Origin: Lachnospiraceae bacterium
Lineage (GTDB): Bacteria; Bacillota; Clostridia; Lachnospirales; Lachnospiraceae
DNA length: 64,000 bases
Assembly (NCBI GenBank): GCA_015258065.1
Contig: JABZIZ010000012.1
Span: 1 to 64,000, forward strand
Direction: 5' to 3'
The notes under the pieces are model-generated. The model was not told where the DNA came from. It did not search any database and worked only from the letters and a program-made list of their open reading frames with translations. Made by a program: the position numbers and the translations under genes. Shown piece by piece: positions 31,416 to 40,972 of the stretch (positions are counted from its first letter, which is position 1; every line of letters begins with the position of its first letter).

Positions 31416-32777
31416 TTATCTCCTGAACCCCTTGCCAAAACCGCCCATGCCGGAAAGCATCTTGCCCATTCCCTTCATACCGCCGGCTTGCTTGTAAAAT
31501 TTCTGCATCTGCTCGAAATTTTTGACCAGGCGGTTCACCTCGGAAATGTCTCTGCCGGAGCCCTTCGCGATTCTGGCCTTTCGCATGGGATTGAGCAGCT
31601 TGGGGTTTCTCCGCTCCTGCAGGGTCATCGAGAGGACGATGGCCTCGGTGTGCGCCATCTCCTTTTCATCCGGCATCTGCTCTTCCCCGATCTTCCCCAT
31701 TCCCGGCAAAAATTTGAGCAGGCCTCCGAAGCCACCCATCTTGCGCATCTGCTGCATGCTCTCTAAATACATTTCAAAATCAAACTTGCCCTTGCGCAGG
31801 CGAAGGGCCATTTCCTTCTCCTTTTGCGCATCCATTTCAAGATTGGCTTCGGCAACCTTATCAATCAGGGTGAGGACGTCTCCCATGCCAAGGATTCTGC
31901 TTGCCATCCGGTCGGGATAGAAGGGTTCCAAATCGTTTAACTTCTCTCCCATCCCCGCAAACAAAATCGGCTTTCCTGTCACCGCCTTTGCCGATAAAGC
32001 GGCACCGCCTCTGGAATCTCCATCCAGCTTGGAAAGGATGAGTCCGTCCACACCGATTCTATTGTTGAATTCCTCGGCGATATTGACGGCATCCTGTCCT
32101 GTCATGGCATCCACCACAAGAAGGGTCCAGTCCACCTTGACCGCCTGCTTGATATCTTCAAGCTCCTGCATCAAGGCATCGTCGATCTGTAACCTGCCGG
32201 CCGTATCCAGAATCACAACATTGCAGCCGTTTTTCTTCGCATAGTCCAAGGACTGCCTAGCAATTTCCACCGGAGAGACTTCCGTTCCCAGAGAAAAGCA
32301 GTCTGTTTCCACCTTCTTTGCGTTTACCTGCAACTGCTCAATCGCCGCCGGCCTGTATACGTCGCAGGCTACAAGGAGAGGTTTTCTGCCTTTTTTCCGA
32401 ATCTGTGCCGCAATCTTGGCTGCACTCGTGGTTTTACCGGAACCTTGCAACCCGCACATCATAAGAACAGTCAGAGATCCCGCCGGGTTCAGGGTAAGCT
32501 CCGCCTGCTCCCCTCCCATGAGACTGACCAACTCCTCGTTTACAATCTTGACCACCATCTGTCCCGGATTTAAGCCGTTCATCACATCCTGGCCGATGGC
32601 TTTTTCCTCTACGGAACGGACAAACTGTTTGACTACACGAAAATTCACATCCGCCTCTAAAAGAGCCATCCGGACTTCCTTCATGGAAGCCTTGACATCC
32701 TCTTCCGAAAGCCGTCCCTTCCCTCTCAGATTTTTAAATACATTTTGTAATTTTTCCGTTAAGCTCTCAAATGCCAT
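31416..32777 (-). CDS. ffh: Signal recognition particle protein Ffh
   Basis: Ffh binds signal peptides on ribosomes with 4.5S/scRNA and delivers them to FtsY. The 453-residue protein has the helical N domain, the G domain with Walker A GLQGSGKTTSAAKIA near residue 109, VDAMTGQDAVN and SKLDGDSRGGAAL. The Met-rich M domain from about 325 has GxRRxx-like RRNPKLLNP and the GSGRDISEVNRL RNA-binding segment. GAGGGTGGA precedes the ATG. A muramidase gene lies between ftsY and this gene. Confidence 0.97.
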   Translation of the reverse strand: MAFESLTEKLQNVFKNLRGKGRLSEEDVKASMKEVRMALLEADVNFRVVKQFVRSVEEKAIGQDVMNGLNPGQMVVKIVNEELVSLMGGEQAELTLNPAGSLTVLMMCGLQGSGKTTSAAKIAAQIRKKGRKPLLVACDVYRPAAIEQLQVNAKKVETDCFSLGTEVSPVEIARQSLDYAKKNGCNVVILDTAGRLQIDDALMQELEDIKQAVKVDWTLLVVDAMTGQDAVNIAEEFNNRIGVDGLILSKLDGDSRGGAALSAKAVTGKPILFAGMGEKLNDLEPFYPDRMASRILGMGDVLTLIDKVAEANLEMDAQKEKEMALRLRKGKFDFEMYLESMQQMRKMGGFGGLLKFLPGMGKIGEEQMPDEKEMAHTEAIVLSMTLQERRNPKLLNPMRKARIAKGSGRDISEVNRLVKNFEQMQKFYKQAGGMKGMGKMLSGMGGFGKGFRR

Positions 32778-32884
32778 TCCACCCTCTTCTCATTCCATTC
32801 TATGTCTCATAGAACTTGCTCTCTGCTCCGTAGGGAAACTCCGTTTTTTCCACAAAAAAGTTCGATGCGCCGCTACAGGGAAAT

Positions 32885-33979
32885 TCAGTTCTTCGCCGCA
32901 TAAAAATTCAAATCTACCTCGGACGGGATGCCGTCCACCGTTCCCTTTGCACTATACTGCCAGATGGAAAACCGGTACGGATAGTACTGGGGAACGCTGT
33001 AATAGGCAATCCAGGTCTGATAGTGGTTCACCTGTGACACATCTAACATCATGGTAAAGGTCTTCAGATTTCCATAGATCATCGGTTCATAACCCGCTTT
33101 TTTGACCGTTTCACAAAAAATCTGCGCATTTTTGGTGAACTGTTCCCTGGAAACCGCCACCTGCCTTGCATTATCGCTCTCTGGAAGTTCCATATCGATT
33201 GCGACCGGGTACGAAATCTTGCTGTGGTAGGGACTAAGGAGCCCTACCAGATAATCCGCCTCTTCCTGTGCTTCCGCATCGTTCACTGCAGAGGAATAAA
33301 AGTAAACCCCTACTTTCAGACCCGCATTCAGCGCCCCATCCATATTGACCCTGAATTTTTCGTCCTCCGTCAGTTCACCCGTGCGCATCTTTCTCAGCCC
33401 CGCACGGACCATCGCAAAATCAATGCTATCGTTCTTCACCTTTTCCCAATCGATGTCCCCCTGATACTGAGATACATCCACACCGGTCAAGGGCTGCACC
33501 TGCGCATCCTCTCCTACATACTGCAGCCTTTTCCCCTCCTCTTTTACAAAATCCTCCGCCGAGAAGGGATTCTTTTCGATTTCCTCATCAATATCAAAAA
33601 AGGCATAGTGATTCTCTTCCGGAACGATGATTGAATGGGGAAAGACGGCTCTCACGGTCGATAACAGGGACGTCCCGTCCTGAAGCGACTTCTGTATCTG
33701 CGCACGCAGTCCCGATTGTGCATCCCGCTTTGCAGACTCCACATTGTCCTTGACCATCTGATCGACCTGATCCTGTGTGTAAACACTGGAAGCGGACATT
33801 GCCTCCAGTTTTTTTCTCGCCTCGTCTCTCTGTCTCTCCAGCGTCACACTGCGCAGAAGCAGAAAAATACAGAACAGAATGGACAAGAGCGCAACCATAC
33901 TGAGAATGATGGTAGCGATGACGTTCTGCATATAACGCATCGTTTTTCTCTTCCTGGGCGGTTTCCTGATTTCTTCCAT
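32885..33979 (-). CDS. Membrane-anchored GH25 muramidase (lysozyme)
   Basis: The protein of about 364 residues starts at MEEIRKPPRKRKT and has one N-terminal membrane helix (NVIATIILSMVALLSILFCI), then a charged coiled coil to about residue 80. After a linker the GH25 domain begins at LTGVDVSQYQGDIDW (catalytic-site Asp) and continues with DFAMVRAG, YPVAIDMELP (the DxE pair) and the end VDLNFYAA. It should cut peptidoglycan outside the membrane while staying tethered. Its ATG is one base past the ftsY stop, so it is transcribed with smc-ftsY. Tethering and linkage to ftsY suggest growth or division, which is inference. Confidence 0.88.
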   Translation of the reverse strand: MEEIRKPPRKRKTMRYMQNVIATIILSMVALLSILFCIFLLLRSVTLERQRDEARKKLEAMSASSVYTQDQVDQMVKDNVESAKRDAQSGLRAQIQKSLQDGTSLLSTVRAVFPHSIIVPEENHYAFFDIDEEIEKNPFSAEDFVKEEGKRLQYVGEDAQVQPLTGVDVSQYQGDIDWEKVKNDSIDFAMVRAGLRKMRTGELTEDEKFRVNMDGALNAGLKVGVYFYSSAVNDAEAQEEADYLVGLLSPYHSKISYPVAIDMELPESDNARQVAVSREQFTKNAQIFCETVKKAGYEPMIYGNLKTFTMMLDVSQVNHYQTWIAYYSVPQYYPYRFSIWQYSAKGTVDGIPSEVDLNFYAAKN

Positions 33980-33980
33980 C

Positions 33981-34910
33981 CTATGAAAGTTCCTCCTGTT
34001 GCTGAAACAAGGCTCTGACAAATTCATCTGGGTTGAACTGTTCCAAATCGTCAATTCCCTCTCCGACACCGATATATTTCACGGGGATATTCAACTCCGA
34101 GACAATGGCAACGGCGATTCCGCCTCTGGCAGTACCGTCTAACTTGGTCAGTACAATGCCGGTCAGAGCAGCCGTTTCTCCGAATTCTTTCGCCTGCTGC
34201 AATGCGTTCTGCCCCGTCGTTCCGTCCAGAACAATCAGATTCTCCCTCCCCCAGTCGGGAAGTTCTCTGTCCAGAATCCGATTCATCTTTTTTAACTCTT
34301 CCATGAGATTTTTTTTATTGTGCAATCTTCCTGCCGTATCGACAATCAAAAGATCCATGTCCCTTGATTTCGCCGCGTTTAGCGCATCATAAACCACACT
34401 GGAAGGGTCCGCACCTTCCTTCCCCGTCACGATCTGCACTCCCGCCCGTTTCGTCCATTCTTCCAGCTGCGCCGTGGCTGCCGCACGGTAAGTATCCGCC
34501 GCTGCTACCAGAACGTTTTTCCCGTGCCTTTTAAAGAGGGCTGCAAGTTTCCCTACCGAGGTGGTTTTTCCCACCCCGTTGACCCCGATCACAAAGATCA
34601 CCGTCTTGTGATTTTCAAATTCATAGGCGTCCTGCGATGTTTCCATCTGCTCCCGAATATCCTGCACCAGCAACTCTCTGCAGGCATTCGCATCCCTCAG
34701 GTGTTCCTGAGAAACCTGTTCCCGCAATCGGTCCATGATACGGCTGGTCGCATTGACCCCAATATCTCCCATGATGAGATTCTCTTCGAGTTCCTCATAA
34801 AAATCTTCATCAATATCCGAATACCCGTGAAAGACGTTGTCCAGACCACGAACCATCTGGTCCCTTGTCTTTTGCAGACCGCCTTTGAGTTTTTGAAAAA
34901 AACCGGCCAT
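33981..34910 (-). CDS. ftsY: Signal recognition particle receptor FtsY
   Basis: The 309-residue GTPase receives SRP-bound ribosomes at the membrane. It has the NG domain with GVNGVGKTTSVGKLA near residue 108, DTYRAAATAQL, IVDTAGRLHNK and LTKLDGTARGG. The acidic A domain is nearly absent, as is common in Firmicutes. Its ATG shares one base with the smc stop (TGATG). The next gene starts one base after its stop. Confidence 0.97.
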   Translation of the reverse strand: MAGFFQKLKGGLQKTRDQMVRGLDNVFHGYSDIDEDFYEELEENLIMGDIGVNATSRIMDRLREQVSQEHLRDANACRELLVQDIREQMETSQDAYEFENHKTVIFVIGVNGVGKTTSVGKLAALFKRHGKNVLVAAADTYRAAATAQLEEWTKRAGVQIVTGKEGADPSSVVYDALNAAKSRDMDLLIVDTAGRLHNKKNLMEELKKMNRILDRELPDWGRENLIVLDGTTGQNALQQAKEFGETAALTGIVLTKLDGTARGGIAVAIVSELNIPVKYIGVGEGIDDLEQFNPDEFVRALFQQQEELS

Positions 34911-37900
34911 CAGTTTGTCAACTCCTTATCGATCAGATTCACAGACACCAGGATGGAGACCCCCTTCTCCTGCATGGTAATGCCGTAGAGACGATCCGCA
35001 TTCTCCATCGTGCCTCTTCTGTGTGTAATCACAATAAACTGCGTCTCTTTCAAATGATGCAGATATTCTGCAAAACGAACTACATTATTTTCATCCAGCG
35101 CCGCCTCTATCTCGTCTAACAGGCAAAAGGGAGACGGCTTTAACTTCTGGATGGCAAAAAGAAGAGCGATCGCGGTTAACGCCTTTTCTCCTCCCGACAA
35201 CTGCATCATGTTCTGCAGTTTCTTCCCCGGTGGTTGTGCGTTGATCCGAATGCCGGCACTTAAGATATCCTCCTCTTCCACCAGCTCCAGGTCCCCCTTC
35301 CCGCCGCCGAACATAATTTTAAACACCTCGTGGAAGGAGTGGTTGATGCGATCAAACTGATCTCTAAAGCGCTCTCTCATAGAGGTATCCAACTCTTCAA
35401 TGATTCCTAAGAGGCGTTCCTTGGCAGAGACCAAATCGTCATACTGCCCTTTCATAAACGTGAAGCGCTCCATTAAAGCACGGTAATCCTCAATGGCATT
35501 GACGTTGACATCCCCCAACTTCTTGATGGCATCCTTGATGGTGGAGATTTCCTTTTTCAGTGCAGCAAGATCCGTTAATTCCGGATCCTTCATCTGCTCC
35601 GCATCCGAAAGGGTGATCTCATACTCATCCCACATATAATTGATGCGGTTTTCAATGGCTTCCTGCAGTTTATCCTTCTGCGCCGCAAGCCTCGTTACCT
35701 CTTTGTCCAGCGAATTCATCTGTTCGGACAGCGATTCTCTGGTGGCAAAAAAAGTTTTTTGTCTGGCGCTTAATTCTTCCTTTTCCTGCTGTTTCTTTTG
35801 AAAAATCTCCTGCGCACCGGACTGGGCCTTTTTAGAGGCGGCAATCGTCTCCGTGATTTTGCCGACGTTTTCCTCTCTTCCGGCCAACGTCTCCTCGTTC
35901 TCATGTAGAGAAGCTTCGACCTCCGCCAGATCTCTCTTCTTAGAGCGAAGCGTTTCCAAAACCCGGTCTATATTTTCTTTACAAAAGCCGATCCGCTGTC
36001 TGAATTTTTCCGCTTCTATCTCGCTTTTAGCTACCTCTTCTCTGGCTTTTTGCTCTTCCTCCCGCAGAGTGACCAGTGCCTCCTGAGCCTGTCTGATTTC
36101 GTCCTGATATTTTGTTTCCTGCGTTTCGCTGTCCAGGAGAAGGCCTGCAATTTCCTCTTTTCTAGTTGCAATATCCTGCAAGCGATTTCCCAGCTCTTCC
36201 GTCTCCTTCTTCAGAGAGGAAAAACTACCCTCTGCCTCTTTCTGTCTTTCCTCTTCCTTGACAACATTCAAACGAGCGGTATTCTGCTCGATGAATTTCT
36301 GCTGCAAGGTCATGCGGATCGTTTCCATTTCGGTACGAAGTTCATTCCTGCGCTCCTTCGTCTTTGCAATCGCAGCCTGCGCTTCCCTGGCCGACTGTTC
36401 GAAATTCTGCACCTTGTCCTTCAGCGCTTCCAATTCTCTCCTTCTGCCTAAGAGATTGGAGGAATTGCGAAATGCTCCACCGGAGATTGCTCCCCCCGGA
36501 GAAAGCTGTTCTCCACCGATCGTCACAATTCGCAGGCTATGCCTGTATTTGGATGCCAGCTTCAGAGCGCTGTCAATATCTCTGGTGACGACAATCCTGC
36601 CCAGTAGTGATTCTGCTACATCCCGGTATCGATCTTCCATCTGCACCAGCGAGCTTGCCAGTGCAATCACCCCGGGCTCCTTTAAGACACCACTCTCCCG
36701 AAACTCTCTATGATCCCGAATGGAAGTTAAAGGCAGGAAGGTAGCCCGTCCCGCATGCTCTCTTTTCAAAAAAGAAATCAGACGCTTGGCAGTTTCTTCG
36801 TCCTGTGTAACCACATTTTGAATGCTGCCGCCCAGGGCCGTTTCAATGGCGGTTTCATACTGTTCTTCCGTCTTGATGATATCCGCCACCACGCCGATGA
36901 TACCGGGCACAGATGCCTTCTGCTCCATCACACGCTTGACGCTTCCGCCGTACCCTTCGTATCGCTCTGTCAGATTGGTTAAGGCGTCCAGTCTGGATTT
37001 TTCGGAATGATAGCCTGCCTGCGCCGACCGAAGCTGTGTGTCATACGCAGTCAATTTCTCCTTCATCCCCGCAATTTCAGATTCATAATCCTTCTGCTTC
37101 TGATTAAGCGTGGCAATCTCCGCCGTCACCGCTTCAAAGGCTTCCCGGTATTTCAGAATAGCCTCCGACTGTTCCTGCTCCACAGACTGCGCCTGCACCA
37201 ACCGGCTCGTCAGTTCCGCCTTTCTGATCTTAGCCTGCTGCGTTTCCGTCTCCAGAGAACTCTGCCTGGACTGGATCTGCGCCCGTTCACTCAAAAGGGT
37301 CAAAAGAGCGCTCTTTTTTTCTTCGATCTGTTCCGTTAGAGCAAGAACCTTCCCGGACAGCGCCTCGCTCCCATCTCTCGCCTCTTGATGCGCAGCGGAA
37401 AAAGACTGTAATTCCTTGTCAATCCGGCTCTTTTCTTCCTCCTGTTTCTCCAGTTCTCTCTGGATGGAGGAAATTTCTTCCATCAGGCTGTTCTGTCGTT
37501 CATGAAAATGCTTGTCATTGCTACGGGCGGAACGAATCTGCTCCTGCAAGATACCGATCTGCCCCTCCAGCTTTTCCTTCATCACGCTGGAACGCGTCAT
37601 ATTGTTCCTGGCTTCCTCGATCTCGCCTTCCAGAATTTCCAGAGCGGCATTCATTTCATCGTAATCCGTGCGCGCCTTCTCGTATCTGCTCTTCGTTTCC
37701 GAAAGGTCGTTCTTTGCCGTGTCCAGTTTTTGTCCGGTCTCCACCAGGTTCTTTCGTTGTTCGGAAGAATCCAGAAGAAAAAGGTTGACATCCAGCGTCT
37801 TCAGCCGATCCCTGTTTTTTAAATAGACTTTGGCCGTTTCCGCCTGCTTGCTAAGGGGTTCCACCTGTTTTTCAAGCTCGGAAAGAATATCATTTAAGCG

Positions 37901-38467
37901 CAGGAGGTTCTGCTGCTCTTCCTCTAACTTCTTAATGGAAGCCTCTTTGCGAAGCCTGTATTTGACAATTCCCGCCGCCTCATCAAAGAGGGCCCTGCGG
38001 TCCTCCGGCTTGGAAGAAAGGATCTGGTCGATCTGTCCCTGACCGATGATGGAATATCCCTCTTTGCCGATTCCGGTATCATAAAAAAGCTCATTGATAT
38101 CTCTGAGCCTGCAGCCGGATCCGTTGATCATATATTCCGACTCCCCGGAACGATACAGTCTTCTGGAGACCGTCACCTCCTCATATTCAATGGGCAGACT
38201 GTGATCCGAATTGTCCAGCGTAATGGCAACAAAGGCATAGCCGAGAGGCTTCCGGAGTTCGGTTCCGGAAAAAATAACGTCCTGCATACTGCTGCCGCGC
38301 AGCTGCTTGCTACTCTGCTCCCCAAGTACCCAGCGAATGGCATCTGCCACATTGCTCTTGCCGCTTCCGTTTGGACCCACTATGGCGGTGATTCCGTTAT
38401 GGAAGGTCAGGTGAATCCGGTTGGCAAAAGATTTAAAACCATGAATCTCAATATTTTTTAAATACAT
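34910..38467 (-). CDS. smc: Chromosome segregation protein SMC
   Basis: The 1185-residue condensin ATPase starts at [17 protein letters not shown] with Walker A GPNGSGKS at 31-38. Two long coiled coils (about 170-500 and 660-1010) flank a hinge with [16 protein letters not shown] and GGAISGGAF. The C-terminal head has the signature [16 protein letters not shown] and Walker [15 protein letters not shown]. The longer frame to 38572 overlaps rnc and is not needed. It overlaps the rnc 3' end by ten bases and shares one base with ftsY. It works with ScpA/ScpB to organize the origin region. Confidence 0.97.
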   Translation of the reverse strand: MYLKNIEIHGFKSFANRIHLTFHNGITAIVGPNGSGKSNVADAIRWVLGEQSSKQLRGSSMQDVIFSGTELRKPLGYAFVAITLDNSDHSLPIEYEEVTVSRRLYRSGESEYMINGSGCRLRDINELFYDTGIGKEGYSIIGQGQIDQILSSKPEDRRALFDEAAGIVKYRLRKEASIKKLEEEQQNLLRLNDILSELEKQVEPLSKQAETAKVYLKNRDRLKTLDVNLFLLDSSEQRKNLVETGQKLDTAKNDLSETKSRYEKARTDYDEMNAALEILEGEIEEARNNMTRSSVMKEKLEGQIGILQEQIRSARSNDKHFHERQNSLMEEISSIQRELEKQEEEKSRIDKELQSFSAAHQEARDGSEALSGKVLALTEQIEEKKSALLTLLSERAQIQSRQSSLETETQQAKIRKAELTSRLVQAQSVEQEQSEAILKYREAFEAVTAEIATLNQKQKDYESEIAGMKEKLTAYDTQLRSAQAGYHSEKSRLDALTNLTERYEGYGGSVKRVMEQKASVPGIIGVVADIIKTEEQYETAIETALGGSIQNVVTQDEETAKRLISFLKREHAGRATFLPLTSIRDHREFRESGVLKEPGVIALASSLVQMEDRYRDVAESLLGRIVVTRDIDSALKLASKYRHSLRIVTIGGEQLSPGGAISGGAFRNSSNLLGRRRELEALKDKVQNFEQSAREAQAAIAKTKERRNELRTEMETIRMTLQQKFIEQNTARLNVVKEEERQKEAEGSFSSLKKETEELGNRLQDIATRKEEIAGLLLDSETQETKYQDEIRQAQEALVTLREEEQKAREEVAKSEIEAEKFRQRIGFCKENIDRVLETLRSKKRDLAEVEASLHENEETLAGREENVGKITETIAASKKAQSGAQEIFQKKQQEKEELSARQKTFFATRESLSEQMNSLDKEVTRLAAQKDKLQEAIENRINYMWDEYEITLSDAEQMKDPELTDLAALKKEISTIKDAIKKLGDVNVNAIEDYRALMERFTFMKGQYDDLVSAKERLLGIIEELDTSMRERFRDQFDRINHSFHEVFKIMFGGGKGDLELVEEEDILSAGIRINAQPPGKKLQNMMQLSGGEKALTAIALLFAIQKLKPSPFCLLDEIEAALDENNVVRFAEYLHHLKETQFIVITHRRGTMENADRLYGITMQEKGVSILVSVNLIDKELTN

Positions 38468-39165
38468 ACCGTTCCGTTTTGAATGGCCGTCACCGCCTGA
38501 TATGCCGCCCGCTGCTCCGACTCCTTCTTGCTCCTTCCCTCTCCTTCTCCTATCTTTCTTCCGTTTAAGCAAACTGCAGTCGTAAAGACCTTCTCGTGTT
38601 CGGGTCCTTCCTCTTTACATAATTCGTAGTGCAGAGAGACTCCCTGTTTCTCCTGCACCAGCTCCTGCAATGCAGACTTATAATCATGAAACTGATCATC
38701 GCTTTTAGGCTTCGTCAGAATAAAGCGTTCAATGTGATTCCTGGCTGCCTCAATCCCGCCATCCAGATAGATGGCGCCGATTACAGCTTCCATCATGTCC
38801 GCGATAATGGAAGCACGCTTCCTTCCGCCTCCCGCTTCTTCCCCCCTGCCAAGGAACATTTCTTCCGAAATCCGGAGTTCCTTCGCACAAAAAGCAAGTG
38901 CGTTCTCACAAACAAGAGCCGCTCTTTCTTTCGACAGTTCTCCTTCCCGCAGAGACGGGTAGCGCTCAAACAGATAAGCACTGCTCACCATCTCTAAAAC
39001 GGCATCCCCGAGAAATTCGAGTCTTTCATAATCCTTTCCCTGATGCTCATTGGCATACGAAGAATGGGTAAGCGCCTCCTGCAACAGAGAGGCATCCTGA
39101 AAGTGATAACCGATCCGCTCTTCAAAGGCCGGGAAAGATGGCTGTTCAATCATGGGAAACCGCAT
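38458..39165 (-). CDS. rnc: Ribonuclease III
   Basis: The 235-residue enzyme cuts double-stranded RNA in rRNA maturation and mRNA decay. The catalytic signature is ERLEFLGDAVLEMV near residues 44-57, with the second acidic site in MMEAVIGAIYLDGG. A dsRNA-binding domain ends the protein (DYKSALQELVQ ... GRSKKESEQRAAYQA). The ATG could be at 39165 or 39153; neither has a clear ribosome site, and both lie within the end of acpP, so it is probably coupled to it. Standard acpP-rnc-smc order. Confidence 0.96.
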   Translation of the reverse strand: MRFPMIEQPSFPAFEERIGYHFQDASLLQEALTHSSYANEHQGKDYERLEFLGDAVLEMVSSAYLFERYPSLREGELSKERAALVCENALAFCAKELRISEEMFLGRGEEAGGGRKRASIIADMMEAVIGAIYLDGGIEAARNHIERFILTKPKSDDQFHDYKSALQELVQEKQGVSLHYELCKEEGPEHEKVFTTAVCLNGRKIGEGEGRSKKESEQRAAYQAVTAIQNGTVCI

Positions 39166-39388
39166 TTCTGATCAGCGCAGCGGCTTCTCCCGCCGTTTTG
39201 ATTTTTTCCACTTTTTCCTGTGGAATGGTGATTTGGAATTCTTCCTCCAGTTCCGTTACGATCTGAAAGACATCTAAGGAATCCGCTCCGAGATCTTCAA
39301 TGAAGGTCGAGTCCGGTGTGATCTCATTCGGATCCACATTCAGTACCCTGGCTATAATCTGTTTCAGTTTCTCCATCTCATCCATCAT
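39146..39388 (-). CDS. acpP: Acyl carrier protein
   Basis: The 80-residue carrier holds the growing acyl chain on phosphopantetheine attached to the Ser of GADSLDVFQIV. The rest is the typical acidic four-helix bundle (FIEDLGADSLD). It overlaps the plsX stop by ATGA-type coupling at 39385-39388, and GGAGAAG lies just upstream inside plsX. PlsX uses acyl-ACP as substrate, so the pairing is functional. Confidence 0.97.
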   Translation of the reverse strand: MMDEMEKLKQIIARVLNVDPNEITPDSTFIEDLGADSLDVFQIVTELEEEFQITIPQEKVEKIKTAGEAAALIRNAVSHD

Positions 39389-40467
39389 ACTTCTCCCTGT
39401 TCCGTCTTTCCTTGCATGGTTTCTTCTACGATCTTCGGTTGAATCGGGTCTTCTACGATCTTAGAACGAATCTGTTCGTTCACGTTCTGCTCGTGAAAAT
39501 CTACACATTGCAAAATGGCCTGTTTGATTTCCCCCGCATGAGAAGATCCGTGCGCCTTGACTACCAGTCCCTTTAACCCCAGCATTGGTGCGCCGCCGTA
39601 CTGCTCTGCGTCATATTTAGACAACACGCTCTTCAGAATCGGTTTAATCAGAAAGCCCCCGATTTTGCCTCTCACCGAGCCCATGAGCGCGTCTTTAATC
39701 ACGTGCATCAAACTCCTGGCGGTACCCTCATACATCTTGAGAATCACGTTTCCGACAAAAGCCTCGCAGACGATCACGTCTACTCCTTCTTTGCCCAGAC
39801 CGCCGGCGGGAATGTCACGGGCTTCAATGTTGCCGACAAAGTGAATATCCGGGCAGTTTTTGAGAAGAGGGTAAGCTTCCTTGACCAGGGCATTGCCCTT
39901 CTCTTCCTCCGCACCGATGTTCACCAGCGCCACCTTAGGGTCTTTGCGATGCATGACATTTTCCATATAGATGGATCCGATTTTGGCAAACTGCACCAGT
40001 TGTGATGCCCTGGCATCCACATTGGCTCCACAGTCGATGAGGAGAACCGGCCCCCTTTCCGTAGGAAGAACCGGCGCAAGCGGTGCCCTTGCGATTCCCT
40101 GTATCCTTCCGATCAGCACCTGCCCTCCGACCAGGGTTGCCCCGGTGGATCCGGCTGACACAAAGGCATCTGCCTCATTGTTTTTTACCATGAGGAGAGC
40201 TTTTACCAAAGAGGAATCCTTCTTGTTCCTAATGGCGAGCACCGGAGGCTCCGCAGTTTCAATCATTTCCTCCGCATGAACGACTTCGATCCTGCCTTTA
40301 TCATACTGGTATTTCGCCAGTTCTTCCGTGACTCTTTTTTCCTGACCTACCAGACAGACCTTCACCCGTTGACACGCATTGACCGCATCTACCGCACCCT
40401 TTATCACTTCTTCGGGTGCATGATCACCGCCCATGGCATCCAGAGCGACCCTTGTCAGCTTTTCCAT
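39385..40467 (-). CDS. plsX: Phosphate acyltransferase PlsX
   Basis: PlsX makes acyl-phosphate from acyl-ACP for phospholipid synthesis at the membrane. The 360-residue protein starts MEKLTRVALDAMGGDHAPEE and has SAGSTGATLVGG, ANVDARASQLVQFA and GGAPMLGLKGLVVKAHG, all family marks. After about residue 330 comes a short extension with an internal near-repeat (IVEDPIQPKIVEETMQ). It lies between rpmF and acpP. GAGGAGA precedes the ATG. No FapR-type operator was recognised upstream. Confidence 0.96.
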   Translation of the reverse strand: MEKLTRVALDAMGGDHAPEEVIKGAVDAVNACQRVKVCLVGQEKRVTEELAKYQYDKGRIEVVHAEEMIETAEPPVLAIRNKKDSSLVKALLMVKNNEADAFVSAGSTGATLVGGQVLIGRIQGIARAPLAPVLPTERGPVLLIDCGANVDARASQLVQFAKIGSIYMENVMHRKDPKVALVNIGAEEEKGNALVKEAYPLLKNCPDIHFVGNIEARDIPAGGLGKEGVDVIVCEAFVGNVILKMYEGTARSLMHVIKDALMGSVRGKIGGFLIKPILKSVLSKYDAEQYGGAPMLGLKGLVVKAHGSSHAGEIKQAILQCVDFHEQNVNEQIRSKIVEDPIQPKIVEETMQGKTEQGEV

Positions 40468-40599
40468 GCATTCTCCTCTTTTCTATCTCGGTTTCCTATG
40501 AGTTCCAAAAAGAATAACCTTTCTCTTCTATGCAAACCTGCACCAGATTTGGATGCTTTTGACACGTGTATCATCATATCATAAATGCGTACCAACAAA

Positions 40600-40629
40600 C
40601 AGAGCTCTCCGGAAAACCGGAAAGCTCTG
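40600..40629 (-). terminator. Hairpin terminator after rpmF
   Basis: A 13-base stem with one mismatch (40600-40612 with 40617-40629, CAGAGCT core) and an AAAA loop is followed on the minus strand by TTTGTT. It lies 27 bases after rpmF and 130 before plsX, so plsX needs readthrough or its own promoter. Confidence 0.65.
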
Positions 40630-40655
40630 TCCTGAAAGCTACTCACAAATCAGAT

Positions 40656-40838
40656 TCAGTCCGCTGCTGCGATGACACTCTTCTTGTTGTAATATCCACA
40701 GCTCTTGCAGACCTTGTGCGGCTCCATCAGTGCGCCGCAATGATCACATTTCACCAGTGTCGGAGCACTCATCTTCCAGTTTGCTCTCCTCTGATCTCTA
40801 TGACCCTTGGATGATTTATTCTTCGGGCAGATCGACAT
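40656..40838 (-). CDS. rpmF: 50S ribosomal protein bL32
   Basis: The 60-residue ribosomal protein starts MSICPKNKSSKGHRDQRRAN and has the zinc ribbon CDHCG ... CKSCG with all four Cys, the zinc-dependent form. It follows a near-perfect promoter at 40940-40969. In most relatives a DUF177 (YceD) gene lies between ackA and rpmF; none fits in the gap here. Confidence 0.97.
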   Translation of the reverse strand: MSICPKNKSSKGHRDQRRANWKMSAPTLVKCDHCGALMEPHKVCKSCGYYNKKSVIAAAD

Positions 40839-40939
40839 CTCTTACACCTCCTTGCCGTATTCTATTCGTATGCTACCGTCCGGTTCCGGAAGTCCTGTAC
40901 CGATCCCGAATAACAGTAATCTGATAAACAACGTGTGAA

Positions 40940-40969
40940 ATTATACCGCAAAAAAGAACGATCTGTCAA
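40940..40969 (-). promoter_or_regulatory. Sigma-A promoter of rpmF
   Basis: TTGACA (40964-40969) and TATAAT (40940-40945) on the minus strand are both consensus with 18 bases between. The -35 box is only three bases past the ackA stop, so no ackA terminator fits before it. Confidence 0.85.
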
Positions 40970-40972
40970 GCG

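Noticed and set aside
32798..32814. TTCTATG/CATAGAA inverted repeat 21 bases before ffh
   Set aside because: Seven-base arms are too short to claim an operator without conservation; possibly chance.
38468..38572. N-terminal extension of SMC to 38572
   Set aside because: It runs through the end of rnc and is Gly/Arg-rich; [14 protein letters not shown] at 38467 is the normal SMC start.
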